Source: Streptomyces venezuelae (lineage in GTDB: Bacteria > Actinomycetota > Actinomycetes > Streptomycetales > Streptomycetaceae). Taken from it: a DNA stretch of 64,000 bases. Below, piece by piece: positions 58,093 through 64,000 of this stretch. Within the stretch, counting starts at the first letter, position 1. The number at the start of each line of letters is the position of its first letter. The notes beneath the pieces were generated by a model that was given only the letters and a program-made list of their open reading frames with translations, was not told where the DNA came from and searched no databases. A program made the translations under genes and the position numbers. The DNA is taken from positions 6,138,001 through 6,202,000 of the forward strand of contig NZ_CP029192.1 in NCBI RefSeq assembly GCF_008642315.1, read 5' to 3'.

Positions 58093-58977
58093 TCACAGCT
58101 CGGCGAGCAGCTCGGTCTTCTTCACCGTGAACTCGTCGTCCGTGAGCAGGCCCGCCTGGTGCAGCTCGCCCAGGTGCCGGATGCGGTCCGCGATGTCCGC
58201 CGGGTCGCGCCGCACGGCGGGCGTCACGGCGGCGGCGACGGTGCCCGGGCCGTCGGAGTTCGCCGCCGGGCCCGAGGCCCGCACCGCGGCGAGGACCGAC
58301 GCGGCGAACGGCAGCGACTCGTGGACCGGGCCGTAGCCGAGGCCGAAGACGACGGCCGCCGGGTCCTGGTCGGCCTGTGCGGGCTGCGCCACCGGCGTCT
58401 CGCGCCGCAGCAGCCGCAGATGGCCCTCGAACACCTCGGGGGAGCGCCACTCGATGCCGCTCAGGTCGGTGACCGGGAAGCTCTGGTCGCCGGCCTTCCA
58501 CTTCGCGGAGGAGGCACCCGTCCAGAACCAGCGGAACGACACCAGCTTCCCGTCGAAGGACGCCTTCCCGTCGTACGCCTTGAACTGCAGCGGCGCCTCG
58601 GGGGGTGCCACCAGGAAGCGGTCCGTGCTCTCCGTGCCGTCCGGCGGCAGCTGTGCCCGCAACTCGTCCGCGTAGTACTCGGCGAGCGTCTCCCGCTCCG
58701 CGGGCAGCACCAGGCGGTACGGGTCGCAGCCCTCCTTGAGCTGCCCCGCGGCGGCCTCCATCAGAGGATCGGCGCCCGGTCTCGGCACGGCATGCAGGAC
58801 CACGGTCCCGCGTTTGCCGGGGGAGAGCGTCACCGCCGAGATCGCCTCATGGGGGATGCGCCGTTCGCCGAGCGCCTGGAACAGCTTCGGCGTGCGGATT
58901 CCCCGTTCGAAGCGGATGAGCACAGAGTCGGACTCGAACTCCCAGGCGGCATGAAATCCGGCCAGAACATCACCCAT
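58093..58977 (-). CDS. DUF4429 and SHOCT domain protein
   Basis: A 294-residue soluble protein with two DUF4429-type modules (starting MGDVLAGFHAAWEFESDSVLIRFERG and again around QFKAYDGKASFDGKLVSFRW) and a C-terminal SHOCT helix pair (DRIRHLGELHQAGLLTDDEFTVKKTELL). SHOCT is a short oligomerisation motif. The function is unknown. The start may be 58977 or 58986; neither has a clear ribosome binding site. Confidence 0.85.
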   Translation of the reverse strand: MGDVLAGFHAAWEFESDSVLIRFERGIRTPKLFQALGERRIPHEAISAVTLSPGKRGTVVLHAVPRPGADPLMEAAAGQLKEGCDPYRLVLPAERETLAEYYADELRAQLPPDGTESTDRFLVAPPEAPLQFKAYDGKASFDGKLVSFRWFWTGASSAKWKAGDQSFPVTDLSGIEWRSPEVFEGHLRLLRRETPVAQPAQADQDPAAVVFGLGYGPVHESLPFAASVLAAVRASGPAANSDGPGTVAAAVTPAVRRDPADIADRIRHLGELHQAGLLTDDEFTVKKTELLAEL

Positions 58978-59052
58978 GCGGCTCATCGTAGGCGGCACGC
59001 GCGCCTCCGTCCCTCCTGCGGCGGGCCGCTGTTTCATCGATTTCTACGCGCG

Positions 59053-60264
59053 TCAGGCCGCTGCCCCGCCGGAAATACCCTTCCGGCAGGCACCGTCCTC
59101 GCTCGCGCACCGCACCGCGTGGTACGAACCAGTCCCGATTTCCGCGAAGTTCCGCAGGCTCTCCGTGCCCGGCTCGAAATAGCCGGTGTGCCCCTGGGCG
59201 CCCGCCGCGGAGAACACGCGCGCACCGAAGCCCTCGGCCACCGGGTCGGCGCCGTGGCCGAGCCCGCCGAACTCCATGTTCGGGACGTCCTGGATCCAGT
59301 CGTCGCCGTCCCGGGTCGCCCAGATCCGGGCGCCCGTGCCCAACTGCGAGGCCGAGTCGGCCCGCATGCCGGGGCTGCCCGCCACCGCGATGTCCGTGAC
59401 CCGCGAGGGCAGCTTCCGTGCGGCCACCCCGCACACCACCGAGCCGTAGCTGTGGCAGTACAGGGCGACCGGTGTGCGGCCGGGCAGGCCGCGCACCATG
59501 GATTCGAGGCGGGTGGCCCCGTCCTCGGCGCGCATGGCCGTGGCCGCGTCCACGCCGATGCCGACGGGCGCGGTGTAGTCGGCCCAGGCGATCACGGCGG
59601 TGTGCGATCCGGGGCTGACCGCGCGCTCCGCGCGGTAGAGCGACTTGGCCATGCCCACCGGCGCCGAGTACTTGCGGAAGGTCCGCTCGAAGGTCAGCAC
59701 GTTGGTGTCGACGCCGGGCACGACGACGGAGACGCGGCGGGCCTTGTCCATGTCCCCGAAGACTTCTGCCATGCGTCCGCTGCCCATCGGGTCGAAGGCG
59801 AGGACCTGGCGTCCCGGGCGCATCATCACGCCGAACCGCTTCATCCTGCGCTCGGCCTCCTGCTGCCCCAGCGGGGAGAGGCGCTTGTCGTGCATGCGTT
59901 CACGCTCGATCTTGCGGGCCTGCCCCAGCGCGATGTGGTTCGCGCGGTAGCGCAGCGTGGCGGGCGCGCCGTTCATGTTGCCGACCGCGAGCGGATAGCG
60001 GCCGGCGAGCCGTTCGCGCTGGTGTCCGTCGAGGGAGGCGAAGAAGCGGGCGAGCCGGCCTGCGGGGGCATCGGGGTCGGGCAGGGCCCGTCCGTCGATG
60101 CTTCCCCGCTCCCAGGCGGAGAGCGCGGCTTGCAGGGGCGACGCGTCGCCCTTGTTGTGGCGCACGGCGGTCCAGCCGGTGGTCGCCAGCATGACGAACA
60201 CGACGGCCAGCGCGAGCAGGGCGCGCCATGCGTTGAGTTGGGGGGAGGAGTCGAAGGAAGTCAC
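59053..60264 (-). CDS. Alpha/beta hydrolase (DUF1023-like) with N-terminal membrane anchor
   Basis: A 403-residue protein. One transmembrane helix (WRALLALAVVFVMLATTGWTAV, residues about 13-34) is followed by a helical region and a hydrolase domain with nucleophile elbow YCHSYGSVVCG. HSYGS matches the GHSYG-type elbow of DUF1023 proteins. The Asp lies in the RIWATRDGDDWI region and the His in GHTGYFE. It probably faces the outside. The substrate is unknown. The GTG at 60264 is the first plausible start. Confidence 0.82.
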   Translation of the reverse strand: MTSFDSSPQLNAWRALLALAVVFVMLATTGWTAVRHNKGDASPLQAALSAWERGSIDGRALPDPDAPAGRLARFFASLDGHQRERLAGRYPLAVGNMNGAPATLRYRANHIALGQARKIERERMHDKRLSPLGQQEAERRMKRFGVMMRPGRQVLAFDPMGSGRMAEVFGDMDKARRVSVVVPGVDTNVLTFERTFRKYSAPVGMAKSLYRAERAVSPGSHTAVIAWADYTAPVGIGVDAATAMRAEDGATRLESMVRGLPGRTPVALYCHSYGSVVCGVAARKLPSRVTDIAVAGSPGMRADSASQLGTGARIWATRDGDDWIQDVPNMEFGGLGHGADPVAEGFGARVFSAAGAQGHTGYFEPGTESLRNFAEIGTGSYHAVRCASEDGACRKGISGGAAA

Positions 60265-60371
60265 TACGGAACACCCTAGGAGAACCGTGATGTTTACCGT
60301 GCATCGCGTGGTGCAGATCACGTTTCTGGAGGGTGAATTGAGGCATAGCGGGCGCATCCGCTGCGGCCGGG

Positions 60372-61025
60372 TCACTCTCCGTGCGCGGTGCGCCAGCCCT
60401 CCGCCAACGCGGGACCCAGGTGGTCGAGGTACGCCTCCGTCAGCGCGCGGATCGACTCGGGGCTGGTGTCCTCGCCCGCGCCCCACTGGCGCCCCGTCAC
60501 GCGCATGACGCCGCTGAACGCGGCCACCGCCACGCGCGGCCGCGGGTCGGTCTCCAGGTCGAGCCCCTCGCGCTCGGCGATCACGCGGGCTACCTCGTCC
60601 TCGGTCTCGATGGAGCGGCGCAGGTGGACGGCGAGCAGGGTGGGGGTCGACTCGATCATCTGATAGGTGCGCATGTGGAGTTCGACCGGGACGACCTCCT
60701 CGATGGACTGCCCCATCGCCTCCCAGGTGCCGAGGACGGCGCCGCGCAGCGCCTCCAGCGGGGCCTCGTGGGCGGGGCGGTCGCGGACGGCCTGGACGAA
60801 GCGCGCCTCGATCATCGTCTGGACGGCGAAGGCGGCTTCCTGCTTGTTGGCGAAGTGCCGGAAGAAGGTGCGCTGCGACACGTCGACCGCCTCGACGATC
60901 TCGTCGACGGTCGTCTCCTCGTACCCCTTGGTGGTGAAGAGTTCGAGCGCCACGCGCAGGAGGGTGTCCCGGGTGCGCTGCTTCTTGCGCTCGCGCAGTC
61001 CCGTCGCCGGCTGGGTCGTCTTCAA
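60372..61025 (-). CDS. TetR/AcrR-family repressor of the MFS efflux gene
   Basis: A 217-residue regulator with HTH TLLRVALELFTTKGYEETTVDEIVEAVDVSQRTFFRHFANKQEA and a helical ligand domain. The start is the rare codon TTG at 61025, supported by AAGAGGG seven nt upstream and by the absence of an in-frame ATG. It is divergent from an MFS exporter, with repeated TGTCA half-sites in the 114-bp gap. Confidence 0.88.
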   Translation of the reverse strand: MKTTQPATGLRERKKQRTRDTLLRVALELFTTKGYEETTVDEIVEAVDVSQRTFFRHFANKQEAAFAVQTMIEARFVQAVRDRPAHEAPLEALRGAVLGTWEAMGQSIEEVVPVELHMRTYQMIESTPTLLAVHLRRSIETEDEVARVIAEREGLDLETDPRPRVAVAAFSGVMRVTGRQWGAGEDTSPESIRALTEAYLDHLGPALAEGWRTAHGE

Positions 61026-61076
61026 GCCGTGGCCCTCTTCCTCGCGTTTTCCCAGTTCACCATACCTGTGAGCTAC

Positions 61077-61133
61077 GTGACAGTTACCGACTTGTGAAAT
61101 GGTTTGTCAACTGTCAGTCGCTGTCACTAGCCT
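61077..61133 (+). promoter_or_regulatory. Operator half-sites and leaderless promoter of the MFS gene
   Basis: TGTCA occurs at 61105, 61112 and 61122, and its complement TGACA at 61078. These form the long dyads TGACAGTT (61078)/AACTGTCA (61109) and GTGACAG/CTGTCAC. The plus-strand promoter is TTGTCA (61104-61109), 18 bp, TAGCCT (61128-61133), ending 6 nt before the ATG at 61140. A perfect TTGACA for the divergent TetR gene overlaps at 61110-61105. Repressor binding would block both. Confidence 0.75.
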
Positions 61134-61139
61134 CCTCGC

Positions 61140-62750
61140 ATGACTAGTCAGATCACCGTCGACAAGGCGGACAAGGGGCCGGAGCCCGCACCCGTTCCGG
61201 TCCCGGCCAAGGGGCTCCGTGGCCACCCCTGGCTGACGCTGTTCGCCGTGGCGATCGGCGTGATGATGGTCGCCCTCGACGGCACCATCGTGGCGATAGC
61301 CAACCCGGCCATCCAGAAGGACCTCGGCGCCACCTTCGCGGACGTCCAGTGGATCACCAACGGCTACTTCCTCGCGCTCGCCGTCGCCCTGATCACCGCG
61401 GGCAAGCTGGGCGACCGCTTCGGCCACCGGCAGACCTTCCTCATCGGTGTGGTCGGCTTCGCCGCCGCCTCCGGAGCCATCGGCTTCTCGGACAGCATCG
61501 CGCTGGTGATCACCTTCCGCGTGCTCCAGGGACTCTTCGGAGCCCTCCTGATGCCCGCCGCGCTCGGCCTCCTGCGAGCCACGTTCCCGGCCGAGAAGCT
61601 CAACATGGCCATCGGCATCTGGAGCATGGTCATCGGCGTCTCCACGGCCGGCGGCCCGATCCTCGGCGGCCTCCTGGTCCAGCACGTCAGCTGGCAGTCC
61701 GTCTTCTTCATCAACGTGCCGGTCGGCGTCATCGCCCTGGTGCTCGGCGTCGTCATCCTCAAGGACCACCGCGCGGAGAACGCCCCCAGGTCCTTCGACA
61801 TCATCGGCATCGTGCTGCTGTCTGCGGCGATGTTCTGCCTGGTCTGGGCGCTCATCAAGGCCCCCGAGTGGGGCTGGGGCGCGGGCATGACCTGGACCTT
61901 CATCGGCGCCGCCGTGGTGAGCTTCGCGCTCTTCGCGGTCTGGGAGTCGAAGGTCGCGGAACCGCTCATCCCGCTGGCCCTGTTCCGCTCGGTGCCGCTC
62001 TCCGCGGGCGTGGTCCTGATGGTGCTCATGGCCATCGCGTTCATGGGCGGACTGTTCTTCGTCACCTTCTACCTGCAGAACGTGCACGGCATGAGCCCCG
62101 TCGACAGCGGTCTGCACCTGCTGCCGCTCACCGGCGGGATGATCGTCGCCTCGCCGCTCGCGGGCGCCATGATCACCAAGGTGGGCCCGCGCATCCCGCT
62201 GGCGGGCGGCATGGTCTGCACCGCCGTCGCCATGTACGGCATGTCCACGCTGGAGGCGGGCACCGGAAGCGGCATCATGTCGATCTGGTTCGCCCTCCTC
62301 GGCCTCGGCCTCGCCCCCGTCATGGTCGGCGCCACCGAGGTCATCGTGGGCAACGCGCCGATGGAGCTCTCCGGCGTCGCCGGCGGCCTCCAGCAGGCCG
62401 CGATGCAGATCGGCGGCAGCCTCGGCACCGCCGTCCTCGGCGCCGTCATGGCCTCCAAGGTCGACAGCGACCTGCCCGGCAACTGGGCCGACGCGAAGCT
62501 CCCGCCGCTCAGCGAGGCCCAGCTCGACAAGGCGGCCGAGGCCGTCCAGGTCGGTGTGGCGCCGGTGCCGCCGAAGGCCCCGCCGTCCCTCGCCGACCAG
62601 ATCACCTCGGTCGCGCACGACACCTTCATGTCGGGCATGGGCATGGCCTGCCTGGTCGCCGCCGGCGTCGCCGTGGTCGCGGTGTTCGTCGCGTTCCTGA
62701 CCAAGCGCGGCGACAACGCGGAGGCGGGCGCGGGCGTCGGCCACATCTGA
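61140..62750 (+). CDS. MFS drug-efflux transporter, DHA2 (14-TM) family
   Basis: A 536-residue membrane protein with 14 predicted helices. Motif A is GKLGDRFGHRQTF, the DHA2 signature is MVALDGTIVAIANPAIQKDL in TM1, and motif C is GVSTAGGPILGG. It exports hydrophobic compounds or drugs using the proton gradient. There is no Shine-Dalgarno, and the promoter position predicts a leaderless mRNA. The divergent TetR gene is the likely repressor. A terminator follows at 62771. Confidence 0.93.
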   Translation: MTSQITVDKADKGPEPAPVPVPAKGLRGHPWLTLFAVAIGVMMVALDGTIVAIANPAIQKDLGATFADVQWITNGYFLALAVALITAGKLGDRFGHRQTFLIGVVGFAAASGAIGFSDSIALVITFRVLQGLFGALLMPAALGLLRATFPAEKLNMAIGIWSMVIGVSTAGGPILGGLLVQHVSWQSVFFINVPVGVIALVLGVVILKDHRAENAPRSFDIIGIVLLSAAMFCLVWALIKAPEWGWGAGMTWTFIGAAVVSFALFAVWESKVAEPLIPLALFRSVPLSAGVVLMVLMAIAFMGGLFFVTFYLQNVHGMSPVDSGLHLLPLTGGMIVASPLAGAMITKVGPRIPLAGGMVCTAVAMYGMSTLEAGTGSGIMSIWFALLGLGLAPVMVGATEVIVGNAPMELSGVAGGLQQAAMQIGGSLGTAVLGAVMASKVDSDLPGNWADAKLPPLSEAQLDKAAEAVQVGVAPVPPKAPPSLADQITSVAHDTFMSGMGMACLVAAGVAVVAVFVAFLTKRGDNAEAGAGVGHI

Positions 62751-62770
62751 CCCCGACCGCCAGGTCAGGG

Positions 62771-62801
62771 AAAGCCCCTCAGGGACATCCTGGGGGGCTT
62801 T
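62771..62801 (+). terminator. Terminator of the MFS gene
   Basis: AAAGCCCC-T-CAGG, loop GACAT, CCTG-G-GGGGCTTT forms a 13-bp stem with one T-G pair and is followed by TCGTGT. It lies 20 bp past the stop. Confidence 0.85.
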
Positions 62802-62862
62802 CGTGTATCAGGGTGAGCGGTGTTCGTACCCCTTCCGGCGCCCCGATCGGCGGGTCCACAGT

Positions 62863-62947
62863 GCAGTCAGAAGATCGTCGCAGTCAGAAGATCGTCGCAG
62901 TCAGAAGATCGTCGCAGTCAGAAGATCGTCGCGGTCGGAAGACCGTC
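62863..62947. repeat. Five 17-bp direct repeats upstream of the second I36 gene
   Basis: Four identical copies of GCAGTCAGAAGATCGTC start at 62863, 62880, 62897 and 62914. A fifth at 62931 differs at three positions (GCGGTCGGAAGACCGTC), which turn its core into the dyad GGTC-GGAA-GACC. The repeats end 20 bp before the start codon, so they sit in the promoter or leader of the gene. They could be a multi-site operator or a slippage expansion. Confidence 0.85.
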
Positions 62948-62967
62948 AGCACACGGGGGTTGAGCAC

Positions 62968-63342
62968 ATGCGTACGACCATGCCCACGACCATCACGGCA
63001 GCCGCACTCGCCGCCGTCATCCTCACACCCGCACACGCGGGAGCCGCCGCCCCGCCGACGCTGCGGCCCTGCGGCCCCGGCGAGCTCTGTCTCTGGCAGA
63101 AGGCGCAGTTCAAGGGCGCACGTCAGGTGTACGAGCTGTCGGACATCGACATCGAGAGCTGCACCGCGCTGCCGGAGGGGGGCAGCGCGGAAGCCCTCGC
63201 CAACCGCACGGGACGGCCCGTCACCGTGTACCAGTCGGCGGAGTGCGGGGAGACGGGCGAGTTCGACACCTACCCGGGCGGTGGCACCTGGGCGCCCGAA
63301 TCGCCGTACCGCATCCGGGCCTTCAAGGTCTGGGAGAGCTGA
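62968..63342 (+). CDS. Secreted peptidase-inhibitor family I36-like protein
   Basis: A 124-residue secreted protein with a signal peptide (ITAAALAAVILTPAHAGA, cleavage near residue 27) and a crystallin-like domain starting CGPGELCLWQKAQFKGARQVYEL, with cysteines at CTAL and ECGE. It is a distant paralogue of the I36 protein at 9024. Inhibitor function is unproven. The upstream 17-bp repeats are its most striking feature. GGGGG lies 11 nt upstream of the ATG. An in-frame start upstream (62803) would run through the repeats and is less likely. Confidence 0.82.
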   Translation: MRTTMPTTITAAALAAVILTPAHAGAAAPPTLRPCGPGELCLWQKAQFKGARQVYELSDIDIESCTALPEGGSAEALANRTGRPVTVYQSAECGETGEFDTYPGGGTWAPESPYRIRAFKVWES

Positions 63343-63483
63343 AGGCGGGTACCCGGACCGTGGCGGGCCCCGGACGCACGACGCGCAAGCTCCCCGGCTC
63401 ACGCGGCCGTACGGGGTCGCGGAACCGGCCGGATCGCGCGACGCACGAGAGGTGTCCTGACGGGCCCGCGGACGCCGTAGCAA

Positions 63484-63524
63484 AGCCGGAGGGCGGCGGG
63501 ATCCGATCCCGCCGCCCTCCGGCT
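63484..63524. terminator. Bidirectional terminator between the I36 gene and aceE
   Basis: A 19-bp perfect stem (arms AGCCGGAGGGCGGCGGGAT and complement) with a 3-nt loop lies between two convergent genes. The rest of the 215-bp gap (63343-63557) shows nothing else. Confidence 0.9.
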
Positions 63525-63557
63525 CGTGTCTCCGCCCCACCGGGCGTGCCGTGCTGC

Positions 63558-64000
63558 CTACGCGTCGCCGCCCGCGGCGCCCGGGTCGGCCGCCGCGACG
63601 TCGAGGAGCTGGTAGCGGTCGACCGCCTGCTTCAGGACGGAGCGGTCCACCTTGCCCTCACGCGCCAGTTCGGTCAGCACGCCGACCACGATCGACTGCG
63701 CGTCGATGTGGAAGAAGCGGCGGGCCGCACCACGCGTGTCCGCGAAGCCGAAGCCGTCCGCGCCCAGCGACTGGTACGTGCCGGGCACCCAGCGGGAGAT
63801 CTGGTCCGGGACGCTCCGCATCCAGTCGGAGACGGCCACGAACGGACCCTCGGCGCCGGACAGCTTCCGCGTCACGTACGGGACGCGCTGCTCCTCCTCC
63901 GGGTGCAGGAGGTTGTGGCGCTCCACGTCCACCGCCTCGCGGCGCAGCTCGTTCCAGGAGGTCGCCGACCAGACGTCCGCCTTGACGTTCCACTCCGAGG
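63558..64000 (-). CDS. aceE: Pyruvate dehydrogenase E1 component, C-terminal end (partial)
   Basis: The last 147 codons of a homodimeric pyruvate dehydrogenase E1, running from the window edge ([20 protein letters not shown]) to the stop at 63558. The segment is the C-terminal transketolase-like domain, including the family motif [10 protein letters not shown] and [28 protein letters not shown] with [19 protein letters not shown]. The enzyme decarboxylates pyruvate with thiamine diphosphate to feed acetyl-CoA to metabolism, including the nearby fatty-acid genes. The N-terminal active site lies outside the window. Confidence 0.95.
   Translation of the reverse strand, partial: SEWNVKADVWSATSWNELRREAVDVERHNLLHPEEEQRVPYVTRKLSGAEGPFVAVSDWMRSVPDQISRWVPGTYQSLGADGFGFADTRGAARRFFHIDAQSIVVGVLTELAREGKVDRSVLKQAVDRYQLLDVAAADPGAAGGDA

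Noticed and set aside
62863..62947. Possible CRISPR array
   Set aside because: The 17-bp units are directly adjacent with no spacers, and there are no cas genes.

Overview
This is a high-GC actinobacterial chromosome segment, almost certainly from a Streptomyces. The evidence is strong third-position GC bias, many GTG starts and ATGA/GTGA gene overlaps, and the type II fatty-acid synthase operon fasR-fabD-fabH-acpP-fabF followed by a DUF3145 gene and with aceE nearby. It also carries an SCO2400-family gene and a matB-like malonyl-CoA ligase, as in S. coelicolor (synteny recalled from memory, not searched). It reads as core chromosome with small accessory insertions. I found no tRNA, rRNA, insertion sequence, prophage or CRISPR array.

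Left part (1-15 kb). A minus-strand three-gene unit (trypsin/VMAP-like protein, MoxR-type AAA ATPase, SAV_2336-type vWA-like protein cut by the window edge) looks like one of the predicted vWA-MoxR-VMAP conflict systems. It is divergent from a large secreted subtilisin-like protease. Then come a decayed ArsR-type regulator with an internal deletion, a secreted I36-family inhibitor, matB, and a 19-codon hydrophobic-peptide gene with its own Shine-Dalgarno and terminator. These are followed by a cysteine dioxygenase coupled to a YeiH-type sulfur-anion exporter, a LysR regulator and a small secreted protein.

Envelope-glycan block (14.5-27.4 kb). A long minus-strand run of mostly overlapping genes encodes a GT4 glycosyltransferase, three SAM methyltransferases (one FkbM type), a 1473-residue AftD-like GT-C enzyme, a condensation-fold acyltransferase, an EamA-type transporter and a Trm112-like protein. 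A DUF3068/PorA-like membrane protein lies upstream. The pattern suggests assembly of a methylated and acylated surface glycan. A roughly 500-nt C-rich leader precedes the GT4 gene.

Central part (27.5-49.4 kb). This holds a DUF2613-like peptide, a PucR-type regulator, an SCO2400-family protein, a MarR regulator divergent from an enone-reductase-like oxidoreductase plus ohr, serine hydrolases, a secreted M14 carboxypeptidase, an EI24 protein and a secreted pyroglutamyl-peptidase-like protein with Ser in place of the catalytic Cys. A TetR regulator has two clear operators and is followed by a 46-bp tandem hairpin array and a LysE exporter. Next are an APH-like kinase, a LysR/dehydrogenase/RidA group, a TetR gene divergent from a GH3 glycosidase, an aldose epimerase, a GDSL lipoprotein and a DUF3145 protein.

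Right part (49.5-64 kb). This contains the fatty-acid operon with its activator gene and a candidate FasR site, a pirin, a beta-lactamase-like hydrolase, a GNAT enzyme, a MerR/aldo-keto reductase pair with a textbook MerR promoter, a DUF4429/SHOCT protein and an alpha/beta hydrolase. A TetR/MFS efflux pair has repeated operator half-sites. A second I36 protein follows five 17-bp direct repeats, and the 3' end of aceE closes the window.

A recurring feature is a -10 element of the form TAnnnT ending 6-9 nt before the start codon of at least seven genes, the mark of leaderless mRNAs.
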